From positions 53,023 to 117,022 of the forward strand of contig NZ_KQ948040.1 in NCBI RefSeq assembly GCF_001513965.1: a stretch of 64,000 bases of DNA, written 5' to 3'. Of the stretch, positions 35,873-45,169 are shown piece after piece. A model generated the notes under the pieces. The model ran no database searches and was not told the DNA's origin. It was given only the letters and a program-made list of their open reading frames with translations. A program made the translations under genes and the position numbers. Each line of letters starts with the position of its first letter. Position 1 is the stretch's first letter. Origin of the DNA: Streptomyces cellostaticus (GTDB lineage Bacteria; Actinomycetota; Actinomycetes; Streptomycetales; Streptomycetaceae).

Positions 35873-37321
35873 TTACTCGAACGGGTCGAAGTCGTCGTAC
35901 TCGCGCAGAGCATCGTCCCGCTCGGCGTCCTTGTCCCGTCGGCGCTGCGCCGCAGGCCTCGGCGCGTCGAAGCGGTGGTCCTCGCCACGGCGACCGAGCA
36001 TCTCCGCACCCGCCATGACCGTCGGCTCCCAGTCGAAGACGACCGCGTTCTCCTCGGGTCCGATGGCGACGCCGTCGCCGGTCCGGGCGCCCGCCTTCAT
36101 CAACCGATCCTCGACACCGAGGCGGTTGAGCCGGTCGGCGAGGTAGCCGACGGCCTCGTCGTTGTTGAAGTCGGTCTGGCGCACCCAGCGCTCCGGCTTC
36201 TCGCCGCGCACCCGGAACAGCGGCTCGCCGCCGATCTCCTCGCGGGTGACCGTGAAGCCCGCGTCGTCCACGGCCTTCGGCCGGATGACGATCCGCGTCG
36301 CCTCCTCCTTCGGCTTCGCGGCGCGCGCCTTGGCAACCAGCTCGCCGAGCCCGTACGACAGCTCCTTCAGCCCGATGTGGGCCACCGCCGACACCTCGAA
36401 GACGCGGTAGCCGCGCTCCTCCAGGTCGGGGCGGACCATCTCGGCGAGGTCCTTGCCGTCCGGCACGTCGACCTTGTTCAGGACGACGATCCGGGGGCGG
36501 TTGTCGAGGCCGCCGTACTGCCGCAGCTCCTCCTCGATGATGTCGAGGTCGGAGACCGGGTCGCGGTCGGACTCCAGGGTCGCGGTGTCCAGCACGTGCA
36601 CCAGCACACTGCACCGCTCCACGTGCCGCAGGAACTCCAGGCCGAGGCCCTTGCCCTGGCTGGCGCCCGGGATCAGACCGGGCACGTCGGCGATGGTGTA
36701 GACGGTGGAACCGGCCGTCACCACGCCCAGGTTGGGCACGAGCGTCGTGAACGGGTAGTCGGCGATCTTCGGCTTGGCCGCGCTGAGTACGGAGATCAGC
36801 GAGGACTTGCCGGCGCTCGGGTAGCCCACCAGGGCGACGTCGGCGACGGTCTTCAGCTCCAGGACGATGTCCTGGAGGTCCCCGGGCACGCCGAGCAGCG
36901 CAAAGCCGGGCGCCTTGCGGCGAGCGCTCGCCAGCGCCGCGTTGCCGAGGCCGCCCCGGCCGCCCTGCGCGGCGATGTACGAGGTGCCGTGGCCGACCAG
37001 GTCGGCGAGCACGTTGCCCGCCCTGTCCAGGACGACCGTGCCGTCCGGCACCGGCAGGATCAGGTCCTGGCCGTCCTTGCCGGAGCGGTTGCCGCCCTCG
37101 CCGGGCTTGCCGTTGGTGGCCTTGCGGTGCGGGGAGTGGTGGTAGTCGAGGAGCGTGGTGACCGACTGGTCGACAGTCAGGATCACGTCACCGCCACGGC
37201 CGCCGTTGCCGCCGTCCGGGCCGCCGAGCGGCTTGAACTTCTCACGGTGGACGGAGGCACAGCCGTGGCCTCCGTTACCCGCGGCGACATGCAGCTCGAC
37301 GCGGTCCACGAAGGTGGTCAT
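35873..37321 (-). CDS. obg: Obg family GTPase
   Basis: This 482-residue protein has the N-terminal glycine-rich Obg fold (VAAGNGGHGCASVHREK), a G domain with GYPSAGKSSL (P-loop), DVPGLIPGAS and NKVD, then an OCT domain and an acidic tail ending EYDDFDPFE. Obg is essential in Streptomyces and acts in 50S assembly and the onset of aerial growth. The order rplU-rpmA-obg is the conserved one; a hairpin at 37371-37410 stands before obg. Confidence 0.98.
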   Translation of the reverse strand: MTTFVDRVELHVAAGNGGHGCASVHREKFKPLGGPDGGNGGRGGDVILTVDQSVTTLLDYHHSPHRKATNGKPGEGGNRSGKDGQDLILPVPDGTVVLDRAGNVLADLVGHGTSYIAAQGGRGGLGNAALASARRKAPGFALLGVPGDLQDIVLELKTVADVALVGYPSAGKSSLISVLSAAKPKIADYPFTTLVPNLGVVTAGSTVYTIADVPGLIPGASQGKGLGLEFLRHVERCSVLVHVLDTATLESDRDPVSDLDIIEEELRQYGGLDNRPRIVVLNKVDVPDGKDLAEMVRPDLEERGYRVFEVSAVAHIGLKELSYGLGELVAKARAAKPKEEATRIVIRPKAVDDAGFTVTREEIGGEPLFRVRGEKPERWVRQTDFNNDEAVGYLADRLNRLGVEDRLMKAGARTGDGVAIGPEENAVVFDWEPTVMAGAEMLGRRGEDHRFDAPRPAAQRRRDKDAERDDALREYDDFDPFE

Positions 37322-37370
37322 GGTTCAGTGCCTCCAGGGAAGTACGGGTGTTTCTTGAGTAACACGCGAA

Positions 37371-37410
37371 AGGCGGACCCGCCTTCCCGACCGGGAAGTG
37401 AGGTCCGCCT
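37371..37410 (-). terminator. Hairpin between rpmA and obg
   Basis: Outer arms AGGCGGACC/GGTCCGCCT (37371-37379, 37402-37410) and inner arms CTTCCC/GGGAAG form a long stem in the 107-bp gap. No U-run. It may attenuate or process the transcript between the ribosomal-protein genes and obg. Confidence 0.6.
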
Positions 37411-37428
37411 CGCGAAGTGAACGTTCGG

Positions 37429-37683
37429 TCAGGCGACCGGAACGATGTTCACGACCTTGCGGCCACGGTGGGTACCGAACTCCACCGCACCGGACTGCAG
37501 CGCGAACAGCGTGTCGTCGCCGCCACGGCCGACGCCCGCGCCGGGGTGGAAGTGGGTGCCGCGCTGGCGAACCAGGATCTCACCGGCGTTCACGACCTGA
37601 CCGCCGAAGCGCTTCACGCCGAGCCGCTGGGCATTGGAGTCGCGACCGTTCCGGGTGGACGATGCGCCCTTCTTGTGTGCCAT
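37429..37683 (-). CDS. rpmA: 50S ribosomal protein L27
   Basis: 84 residues, MAHKKGASSTRNGRDSN... through GVGRGGDDTLFAL to NIVPVA. This is the short N-terminal form without the processed extension of Firmicutes. It lies 14 bp after rplU and precedes obg. Confidence 0.99.
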   Translation of the reverse strand: MAHKKGASSTRNGRDSNAQRLGVKRFGGQVVNAGEILVRQRGTHFHPGAGVGRGGDDTLFALQSGAVEFGTHRGRKVVNIVPVA

Positions 37684-37697
37684 CTCTCCTCAGTCCC

Positions 37698-38018
37698 TTA
37701 CTTCGCAGCCGCGGGGATCTCAGTGACCTTGATCGCCGTGTACTGCTGGCGGTGGCCCTGACGACGGCGGTAGCCGGTCTTGTTCTTGTAGCGAAGGATG
37801 TCGATCTTGACGCCCTTGTGGTGGTCCACGACCTCGGCCTGGACCTTGATGCCGGCCAGCACCCACGGGTCGCTGGTCACGGAGTCGCCGTCGACAACGA
37901 GCAGGGTCGAGAGCTCGACCGTGTCGCCAACCTTGGCAGTGGAAATCTTGTCAACCTCAACGATGTCGCCGACAGCAACCTTGTGCTGGCGACCACCGCT
38001 GCGCACGATGGCGTACAC
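37698..38018 (-). CDS. rplU: 50S ribosomal protein L21
   Basis: 106 residues, MYAIVRSGGRQHKVAVGD at the start and the basic 'ILRYKNKTGYRRRQGHRQQ' L21 signature near the C-terminus. It is the first gene of rplU-rpmA-obg; the promoter should lie in 38019-38200. Confidence 0.99.
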   Translation of the reverse strand: MYAIVRSGGRQHKVAVGDIVEVDKISTAKVGDTVELSTLLVVDGDSVTSDPWVLAGIKVQAEVVDHHKGVKIDILRYKNKTGYRRRQGHRQQYTAIKVTEIPAAAK

Positions 38019-38204
38019 GCGGATCTCTCTTTCGCTCGATGAACGGCACCCCCGCAGGCCAGCCGCCCGGGATCACCACGGACGACCTCTCCCGGCCCGC
38101 CTTGCGCCCAGGAGGAAGAGGTTTACGGGGATGTGGCGCGCTCAGTGGACACGCCGACGGTCTAGGTTACGGGGCCACGGCCGAGGGGGTCAAACCGGGC
38201 CCCG

Positions 38205-38243
38205 GGGGTGTGCGGCCGGTCACGTGGACCGGCCGCACACCCC
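38205..38243 (-). terminator. Very strong terminator of rne
   Basis: A perfect 17-bp inverted repeat (38205-38221 and 38227-38243, GGGGTGTGCGGCCGGTC and its complement) with a 5-nt loop lies 12 nt after the rne stop. It separates rne from rplU. Confidence 0.9.
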
Positions 38244-38254
38244 GTCGGGCTTCG

Positions 38255-41200
38255 TCAGCCCTCGTCGGTGGCAGCGGAGACCGTGGTGGTCTTCTTCGCC
38301 GTCGACTTCGCGGCGGCCGTCTTGGCGGTCTTGGCCGCCTTCTTGGCCGTCGTCTTCTTGGCGGCCGTCTTCTTGGCCGCGGTCTTCTTGGTGGCCGCCT
38401 TCTTCGCCGTGGCCTTCTTGGCCACCTTGCGGGCAGTCTTCTTGGCCGGCACGGCCTCCTCGACCGCCTCCTCGGCAGCGGGTGCCCCGGCGGGCTCCGC
38501 CTCGGTGGCCGGGACGACCACGACGGCCGTCTCCTCGGACGCGGTCGGCGCGGTGGCCTTGCGCACGGCACGGCGCCGCGGGCGGGCCGGGGCGGCGCTC
38601 TCGACGGGCGCCTCCTCGACCGGAGCCGCGGCCTCGGCCGCCTCGGGCTGCTCCACCGGCGCCTCGGGCGCGGTCTCCGCGACCGTCACCACGGCCGCCT
38701 CCGCGCCCGCCGGGGAACCGGCCGGCGCCGACACCTTCCGGGTCGCACGGCGGCGCGTACGGCCCTTGGGCGCGGCCTCCTCGGCGGCGGGCTCCTGGGC
38801 CACCACCGGCTCCTCGACGGCGACCGGCTCGGCGAGCGCCTCGGCGGCCGTCACCGGCTGCACGGGAAGCGCGGCCTCCTCGGCGGGCGTGACCGCCTGT
38901 GCCGTCGGCGCCTCGGCGGTCTCGGCGGTCTCGGCGGACTGCGCGGCCTTCCCGGTCCTGGCCTTGCGGCTCTCGGCCTTCGGCGCGCCGGCCGGAGCCG
39001 AGGCCCGGCGGCTCGCGCGGCGACGCGTACGGCCACGGGTGGCCGCCGCCTCCGCCTCGGCGATGCTGCTGTACAGCTCCTCGTCCGCCGCGAAGTCCGG
39101 GGCGGGCAGCGCGACCGGCTCGGCGATCTCGGCCGCGACCTCGACCGCGGTCTCGATCTCCGGCTCGACGGCCTCGCCGGTCTCCACGGCCTCGGCGGCA
39201 ATCTCGTGCTCGGGCACGTGTCCGTCACCGCCCCGGCCGCGCTTCTTGCGCTTGCCGCCGCCACCGGGGGCGGTGGGCTGCTCCATGTGCACGATGACAC
39301 CGCGGCCGTTGCAGTGGACGCAGGTCTCGGAGAAGGACTCCAGCAGGCCCTGGCCGACCCGCTTGCGGGTCATCTGTACCAGGCCCAGCGAGGTCACCTC
39401 GGCCACCTGGTGCTTGGTGCGGTCGCGGCCCAGGCACTCCAGCAGACGGCGCAGCACCAGGTCGCGGTTGGACTCCAGCACCATGTCGATGAAGTCGATG
39501 ACGATGATGCCGCCGAGGTCGCGCAGCCGCAGCTGGCGCACGATCTCCTCGGCCGCCTCCAGGTTGTTCCTGGTGACCGTCTCCTCCAGGTTGCCGCCCT
39601 GGCCGGTGAACTTGCCGGTGTTGACGTCGACGACGACCATCGCCTCGGTCCGGTCGATCACCAGCGAACCGCCGCTGGGCAGCCAGACCTTGCGGTCCAG
39701 CGCCTTGGCGAGCTGCTCGTCGATCCGGTAGGTGGCGAAGGCGTCGACCTCGGAGGTCCACTTCGACAGCCGCTCGGCCAGGTCCGGGGCCACGTGCGAG
39801 ACGTACCCGTGGATCGTCTCCCAGGCCTCGTCACCGCTGACGATGACCTTGGAGAAGTCCTCGTTGAAGATGTCGCGCACGACCCGGACGGTCATGTCCG
39901 GCTCGCCGTACAGCAGCGTCGGCGCGTTGCCGCTCTTGGCCTTCTTCTGGATGTCCTCCCACTGCGCCTGCAGCCGCTCGACGTCCCGGCGCAGCTCCTC
40001 CTCGCTCGCGCCCTCGGCGGCGGTGCGCACGATGACGCCCGCGTCCTCGGGGACGATCTTCTTGAGGATGGTCTTCAGCCGGGCGCGCTCGGTGTCGGGC
40101 AGCTTGCGGCTGATGCCGGTCATCGAGCCCTCGGGGACGTACACGAGGTAACGGCCCGGGAGGGAGACCTGGCTGGTCAGGCGGGCGCCCTTGTGCCCGA
40201 TGGGGTCCTTCGTCACCTGGACGAGGACGGACTGGCCGGACTTCAGGGCGGACTCGATGCGGCGCGGGCCGTTGGCCATGCCCAGCGCCTCGAAGTTGAC
40301 CTCACCGGCGTACAGGACGGCGTTGCGGCCCTTGCCGATGTCGATGAAGGCAGCCTCCATCGACGGCAGCACGTTCTGGACCTTGCCCAGGTAGACGTTG
40401 CCGACGTACGAGGTCGACTGCTCCTTGTTGACGTAGTGCTCGACGAGCACGCCGTCCTCGAGCACGCCGATCTGGGTGCGCTCGCCGTGCTGGCGCACGA
40501 CCATCACGCGCTCGACGGCCTCGCGGCGGGCCAGGAACTCGGCCTCGGTGATGATCGGGACGCGACGGCGGCCCTGCTCACGGCCCTCCCGGCGGCGCTG
40601 CTTCTTCGCCTCCAGCCGGGTCGAGCCCTTGATGGACTGGACCTCGTCGGACGGCTCGGCGGGCTTGCGGGGCTCGCGGAGCTTGACGACCGTGCGCTCC
40701 GGGTCGTCGGCGTTCGGCTCGGCGTCGGCAGCGGTGTCACCGGCCCGGCGGCGACGCCGGCGGCGACGGCGGCTGGAGCTGGAGCCGCCGGACTCGTCGC
40801 CATAAGCGTCCTCGGCGTCCTCTTCCTCCTGCTCGGCGGTGTCCTCGGCGTCCTGCGCGGCCTGCTCGGCGGCGAGTTCGTCGGCCTCGGCGTCCATGCC
40901 CTCGCCCTCCGCGGTGTCACCGCGGCGACGGCGACGGCCGCCCCGGCGGCGACGGCGGCGCGAACCGGACTCCTCGTAGCTCTCCGCGCCCTCGGCCTCC
41001 TCGGCCTCCTCGGCGTCGGCGAGGTCCTCGACGGACTCCTCGGGCTCCTCGGCCTCTGCCGGCTGCTCGGCCTCGGCGGGGGCCTCCACGGCCTGCGTCT
41101 CCTCGGCGGCGCCCCGGCGGCGACGGCGGCGGCCACGCGGGCCGGACTCGGCGCGCTCCTCCGCGTACTCCTCGGTCTCCTCCGCCTCGGTGGCCTCGGC

Positions 41201-42538
41201 CTCGGCGGCGGCCTCGGCAGCGGCCCGCTGCGGGGTCTGGAACCTCGGCTCGGTGAACACCGGCGCCTGGAACACGGCCACGGCGGGCCGGGCCGGGCGA
41301 CGCGGTGCCTCGGGCTCGGCGGGCTCGGCGGCCGGGGACTGCGCGGGCGCGGAGAACCCGGCCGCGGCCTGCCGCACGACGCGACGGCGACGACGCGGGG
41401 CCGCGCCCTCGGCGGGGGCCTCGGCAACGGGGGCCTGCGGCGCTTCGGCGGCGGGGGTCTCGGCGACGACGGCGGGCTCGGCGATCTCGGTCTCCTCGAC
41501 AGGCTGGGCAGCCTCGGCGGCCTCCTCGGCCACGGCAGCACCGGCCGGCGCGGACACCCGGCGGGTGGCACGGCGACGGGTACGACCCGGCTTGGCCTCC
41601 TCGGCGGGCGCCTCGGCGACGGGCGCGGCTTCGGCGGTCTCGGTCTCCTCGACGGGCTGGGCGACCTCGGCAGCCGCCACGGCGGCCTCCTCGGCCACAG
41701 CAGCAGCGGCCGGCGCGGACACCCGGCGGGTGGCACGGCGACGGGTACGACCCGGCTTGGCCTCCTCAGCGGGCGCCTCGGAGGCAACATCCGCGGCGGG
41801 GGCGGCCTCGGCGGCCGGAGCTTCCGCGGCGGGCACGGACTCGGGCGTCTCGGCGGCCTTCGGTGCACTGGCGGGCGCGGTGGCGCGCCGGGTGGCACGG
41901 CGGCGCGGACGGCCGGCGGACGCAGCCTCGGCCTGCACGGTCTCCGCCTCGGCCTTCTCCTCGGCCTCAGCGGCGATCTCGGTCGCGGCGGCATCGGCGA
42001 TGGCCGACGCACCGGACGCGGCAGCGGACAGCGCGGCTTCCACCGGCGCCGGAGCTCCGGCGGGCGCGGAGGCGCGGCGCGTGGCGCGGCGACGCGGACG
42101 GCCGGCCGGCGCGGGCTCCTCGACGGCCTGCGCAGCCGCAACAGCCTCGGCAGTCTCAACGGACTCGGGGGCCCCGGCAGATTCGGCGGTCTCGGCAGCA
42201 GCAGCCGTGGCAGCCGGTACGACCGTCTCGACGGCCTCCATGAACGCGGGCGCCCCGGCGGGCGCGGAGGCGCGGCGGGTGGCCCGGCGACGCGGACGGC
42301 CGGCCGGAGCGGGCTCCTCGACGGGGGCGGGCTGCGCGGCCCCGGCCTTCTCCTCCGCCTCGGTGATCTCGTCGGCCTCCGCGGCCGGTATGGCCGGCAC
42401 GGTGACCTCTTCGGGCGCCTCGGCCGCGGCCGGCGAGCCCGCCGGGCGGGAGGCGGCACGGCGACGCCTGCGCGGCGGCAGGGTGTCGCTAGGCGTGTTC
42501 AGTTCGGAACCCTCAGTGGGTTCGGTCGGTTCGAGCAT
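38255..42538 (-). CDS. rne: Ribonuclease E/G, giant form with Arg/Ala-rich arms
   Basis: This 1427-residue RNase E/G is the endonuclease for mRNA decay and rRNA/tRNA processing. The catalytic core is central (about residues 650-1080): an S1 domain (YVGNVYLGKVQNVLPSMEAA), the 5'-sensor/DNase I-like part with VVVDVNTGKFTG and IIVIDFIDM carrying the two metal-binding Asp, and a Zn-link CVHCNGRG. Long acidic/Ala-rich arms on both sides contain about eight copies of a basic module R-[TP]-R-R-R-A-T-R-[RK]-x-[ST]-A-P-A. The last 60 residues are Lys/Ala repeats like histone H1 tails. Core-in-the-middle matches the known Streptomyces RNase ES layout. The scaffold arms probably bind RNA and PNPase. Confidence 0.97.
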   Translation of the reverse strand: MLEPTEPTEGSELNTPSDTLPPRRRRRAASRPAGSPAAAEAPEEVTVPAIPAAEADEITEAEEKAGAAQPAPVEEPAPAGRPRRRATRRASAPAGAPAFMEAVETVVPAATAAAAETAESAGAPESVETAEAVAAAQAVEEPAPAGRPRRRATRRASAPAGAPAPVEAALSAAASGASAIADAAATEIAAEAEEKAEAETVQAEAASAGRPRRRATRRATAPASAPKAAETPESVPAAEAPAAEAAPAADVASEAPAEEAKPGRTRRRATRRVSAPAAAAVAEEAAVAAAEVAQPVEETETAEAAPVAEAPAEEAKPGRTRRRATRRVSAPAGAAVAEEAAEAAQPVEETEIAEPAVVAETPAAEAPQAPVAEAPAEGAAPRRRRRVVRQAAAGFSAPAQSPAAEPAEPEAPRRPARPAVAVFQAPVFTEPRFQTPQRAAAEAAAEAEATEAEETEEYAEERAESGPRGRRRRRRGAAEETQAVEAPAEAEQPAEAEEPEESVEDLADAEEAEEAEGAESYEESGSRRRRRRGGRRRRRGDTAEGEGMDAEADELAAEQAAQDAEDTAEQEEEDAEDAYGDESGGSSSSRRRRRRRRRAGDTAADAEPNADDPERTVVKLREPRKPAEPSDEVQSIKGSTRLEAKKQRRREGREQGRRRVPIITEAEFLARREAVERVMVVRQHGERTQIGVLEDGVLVEHYVNKEQSTSYVGNVYLGKVQNVLPSMEAAFIDIGKGRNAVLYAGEVNFEALGMANGPRRIESALKSGQSVLVQVTKDPIGHKGARLTSQVSLPGRYLVYVPEGSMTGISRKLPDTERARLKTILKKIVPEDAGVIVRTAAEGASEEELRRDVERLQAQWEDIQKKAKSGNAPTLLYGEPDMTVRVVRDIFNEDFSKVIVSGDEAWETIHGYVSHVAPDLAERLSKWTSEVDAFATYRIDEQLAKALDRKVWLPSGGSLVIDRTEAMVVVDVNTGKFTGQGGNLEETVTRNNLEAAEEIVRQLRLRDLGGIIVIDFIDMVLESNRDLVLRRLLECLGRDRTKHQVAEVTSLGLVQMTRKRVGQGLLESFSETCVHCNGRGVIVHMEQPTAPGGGGKRKKRGRGGDGHVPEHEIAAEAVETGEAVEPEIETAVEVAAEIAEPVALPAPDFAADEELYSSIAEAEAAATRGRTRRRASRRASAPAGAPKAESRKARTGKAAQSAETAETAEAPTAQAVTPAEEAALPVQPVTAAEALAEPVAVEEPVVAQEPAAEEAAPKGRTRRRATRKVSAPAGSPAGAEAAVVTVAETAPEAPVEQPEAAEAAAPVEEAPVESAAPARPRRRAVRKATAPTASEETAVVVVPATEAEPAGAPAAEEAVEEAVPAKKTARKVAKKATAKKAATKKTAAKKTAAKKTTAKKAAKTAKTAAAKSTAKKTTTVSAATDEG
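41542..41780 (-). repeat. In-frame 74-bp direct repeat within rne
   Basis: 41542-41615 and 41707-41780 are almost identical (one mismatch seen) and are 165 bp (55 codons) apart, both encoding EEAKPGRTRRRATRRVSAPA. The near-identity at DNA level suggests recent duplication within the N-terminal arm. Confidence 0.8.
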
Positions 42539-42800
42539 GCGGGCGAATCTCCCGTCAGGCTCCCGGGCGCCGCGCCTGGTCCGGCAACGGTCTCGATGGA
42601 CCGTCCGCCGTTGACGTCCGCGGCCCGCGCGATGCGCAATGGCCGCCGTCCGGGGCGCGGGCGCCGCACGGGAGCACTCTGTGTCCTGTCTCGCCGGTTC
42701 CGTACGCCTTGTCGGTACGGCCTGGCGAAAGTCTTCTGGTCGGTGCGCTGCCCGACCCAGGTGGCTCCCGAGTACGAGGGCGGCGCTTCGACGTCCGTCC

Positions 42801-43619
42801 CTACGCGGAACCTTCCGGCGTCGGCGCCGTCGCGGCGGCAGCCGGTTGGGCCGTCAGGGCCTCGGCTGCCTCGCGGTCGGGCGCGAGCGGGTCGGTCACC
42901 GTGCCGGTCTCTTCATCGAACAGCCCCTGCGCCAGCCTGGTCACCGCTGCGGGGACCGGCGGCGCCAGGTCGGCCACGGCGCGGAGACCGGACAGGACGT
43001 CGTCGGGTCGTACGGCAGGCGTCACGTGCCGAACAACCAGCCGCAGTATCGCACAGGGCTGGTCGGTCGGCCTATCAGCCGGTTCACTATGCGTTTCCAG
43101 CCCTACGACCGCGGGGCGGGCGTCGAAGGTCCGGATGCCGTTCTTGGTCTTGCGCTGGACCTCGACGGACTCGGCGGAGTTGAAGGCCGCGACGGCCTCC
43201 TCGGCCTGAGCCGGGTCCACCCCGTCCAGCCGCAGCTCCCAGACGGAAGCGGTCAGCCGGTCGGCGAGCCCCGAGGTCCGTGCCTCGACCGCGTCGACGA
43301 CATCGAGCCCGGCGGGCAGCGACTCGTCGAGCAGCGCCCTGAGCTTCTCCGGGTCCCGCGCCTCGGTGAGGGCGATCTCCAAAAACTCCGCCTCACTGCC
43401 CGTGCCGGTGGGTGCGGCATTGGCGTACGACACCTTCGGGTGCGGTGTGAACCCCGCCGAGTACGCCATGGGCACCTCGGCACGGCGCAACGCACGCTCG
43501 AAAGCGCGCTGGAAGTCACGGTGGCTGGTGAACCGGAGGCGGCCGCGCTTGGTGTAGCGCAGTCGGATGCGCTGCACCGCGGGTGCGGGCGGCGGGCCTT
43601 CGGGCTGTCGCTTGCCCAG
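42801..43619 (-). CDS. TIGR03936/DUF2344 family, radical SAM-associated protein; probable CTG start
   Basis: The 273-residue protein reads QRIRLRYTKRGRLRFTSHRDFQRAFERALRRA, then 'AYSAGFTPHPKVSYANA', the DUF2344 signature. In many bacteria this domain is fused to, or follows, a B12-binding radical SAM protein encoded near rne. No ATG or GTG lies near the family's N-terminus (GKRQPEG); CTG 43619 has GAAGGA 8 nt upstream and immediately follows the upstream stop at 43624. The only standard alternative is TTG 43658, which overlaps the upstream gene. No radical SAM gene is seen between it and 45.2 kb. Confidence 0.85.
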   Translation of the reverse strand: MGKRQPEGPPPAPAVQRIRLRYTKRGRLRFTSHRDFQRAFERALRRAEVPMAYSAGFTPHPKVSYANAAPTGTGSEAEFLEIALTEARDPEKLRALLDESLPAGLDVVDAVEARTSGLADRLTASVWELRLDGVDPAQAEEAVAAFNSAESVEVQRKTKNGIRTFDARPAVVGLETHSEPADRPTDQPCAILRLVVRHVTPAVRPDDVLSGLRAVADLAPPVPAAVTRLAQGLFDEETGTVTDPLAPDREAAEALTAQPAAAATAPTPEGSA

Positions 43620-43623
43620 TGTC

Positions 43624-44532
43624 CTAGTCCTTCGTGAGAGCGGTCGTACTGCTACCAAGAGTACGTGTCGCGCGGCCCGTGGGTTCCCGCCGGTCCACCG
43701 CGGCCGGCGGACGGGGCTCGCCCAGGAGCATCCGCCTCAGATCGGCGCGGGCCTGCCGTACGGTGTCGCGGGCGGCGCTCAGCGCCTGCCCCACGGCCCG
43801 GCCCGCGACGCGCGCGGCCTCGGCGACGGGCCGCACGACGGCGTCCCGCACGACGTGTCCGACCGGGGTGAGGACGGTCCGGTACACCCAGCGCAGGGGA
43901 TCCGCGAAGATCCACCGGAAGAGGGTGCCGAGTCCCCGCCCGACGGCTTGCGAGATCCGCCCGGCGATCCGCCAGGCATGCCCGAGGGCCTCCCCCACCT
44001 CGTGTGCGACGACGGCGAGGGCGCGGCCGACGGGGGCGAGGAGCCGGTTCCACAGGGCGAGGGCGGGCAGGACCACGAGGACGCGCGTCGTCCAGTACAG
44101 GACCGCGCCGACCCCTGCGCCGATGACGCCCGCGAGCCAGGCGATGCCGCGACCGACCGGGGCGAGGACCCACTCGTACAGCCACCGTGCGGGGACGACG
44201 ACGAGATACCGCACCAGCCAGGCGATGCCCCGCCCCACCGGGGCGAGCACGCGCGCGTACAGCCACCCGAGAGCGGCCCCGATCCCCCGGGCGATGCGGG
44301 CGAGGCCGTGCCCGACCGGGGTCAGCACGCGCGCGTAGAGCCACTGGAGCACGCGTCCGGCGGGACGCAGCACGGTGTCGGTCAGACACCGGCCACCGAC
44401 GACCAGCGCGTCCCACGCCATCCGCACCGGCAGCACCACGACCAGGGCGATGATCCGTACGGGCAGGCGCAGCGCGACCACCAGGCACCCTTCGGGCTGC
44501 TGCGGCCGGGACGGCGGCTTTTCCAGATCCAT
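43624..44532 (-). CDS. Repeat-built membrane protein with 'VLxPVG' units
   Basis: 302 residues, family not recognised. After a hydrophobic N-terminal segment, residues about 60-210 contain at least five copies of a unit with the core [WL]-Y-x-x-V-L-[TA]-P-V-G-[RH]-G (WLYARVLTPVGHG, WLYARVLAPVGRG, WLYEWVLAPVGRG, NRLLAPVGRA, WVYRTVLTPVGH) separated by amphipathic or hydrophobic helices. The C-terminal 80 residues are basic. Predicted to lie on or in the membrane. The gene stop is 5 nt before the probable CTG start of the DUF2344 gene. Confidence 0.7.
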   Translation of the reverse strand: MDLEKPPSRPQQPEGCLVVALRLPVRIIALVVVLPVRMAWDALVVGGRCLTDTVLRPAGRVLQWLYARVLTPVGHGLARIARGIGAALGWLYARVLAPVGRGIAWLVRYLVVVPARWLYEWVLAPVGRGIAWLAGVIGAGVGAVLYWTTRVLVVLPALALWNRLLAPVGRALAVVAHEVGEALGHAWRIAGRISQAVGRGLGTLFRWIFADPLRWVYRTVLTPVGHVVRDAVVRPVAEAARVAGRAVGQALSAARDTVRQARADLRRMLLGEPRPPAAVDRREPTGRATRTLGSSTTALTKD

Positions 44533-44569
44533 ACCGGAGTAGACGCCCGCACTGCCCGTCCGGATCCGG

Positions 44570-45169
44570 CTATGCCATGCGCGCCTTGTACGACTCCGGA
44601 TAGCGCTGGGTGAACTTCACGGCCCACACCAGCAGCGCGATGGGGATGACCCAGTTGAACCAGTCGTCCTGGGACGGGAAGCGGATGGCCAGCCAGGTCG
44701 AGACCGTCATCAGGGCGAAGACCGCGCCCCACGCCGCCGTCAGCACCCTGTTGATGTGCTTGAAGGCGGGTGTGTCCCACAGGCTGCGCGGCGCCGACTC
44801 CCGGGCGTACGGGGAGGTGAAGGGGTCGGAGAACAGCGATCCGAGGGCCACGACGGCCACCAGCCCGTTGGAGATGACCTGGGCGTACGTCTCCACCCAG
44901 AGGAGCTGTCCGCGGTTCAGGGCCAGGGCGAGGACCGAGAGGACGGCGAAGAACACGATGCCGGTCATGTCGAGGACGCGGAGCTTGCCGTACAGGATGT
45001 CCTGCCCCGACAGGACGATCGCGGCGATCAGCGCGGCGAGCGCCGCGTACTCCCAGGTACTGGGACTGGCGACCACTCCGAAGATGATCCACGGGGCGAA
45101 GGAGAGGAACACGCTGCCCGTACTGACGGGCTTCTTGGCCGGGGCTTTCGTCGCCGCCTGCTGAGCCAT
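44570..45169 (-). CDS. Integral membrane protein (199 aa), unknown function
   Basis: ATG 45169 (MAQQAATKAPAKKPV) gives 199 residues with about six hydrophobic helices in two blocks: 'SFAPWIIFGVVASPSTWEY', 'ALAALIAAIVLSGQDILYG', 'MTGIVFFAVLSVLALAL', 'NGLVAVVALGSLF', 'AAWGAVFALMTVSTWLAI' and 'WVIPIALLVWAVKF'. No catalytic motif is seen. The frame stays open upstream to 45604, but sequence before ATG 45169 is not membrane-protein-like. Confidence 0.7.
   Translation of the reverse strand: MAQQAATKAPAKKPVSTGSVFLSFAPWIIFGVVASPSTWEYAALAALIAAIVLSGQDILYGKLRVLDMTGIVFFAVLSVLALALNRGQLLWVETYAQVISNGLVAVVALGSLFSDPFTSPYARESAPRSLWDTPAFKHINRVLTAAWGAVFALMTVSTWLAIRFPSQDDWFNWVIPIALLVWAVKFTQRYPESYKARMA

Noticed and set aside
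38039..43183. Open frame of 1714 codons on the plus strand across the rne locus
   Set aside because: Antisense to rne; its openness follows from the GC-rich third positions and repeats of the true gene. No family resemblance and no start signal.
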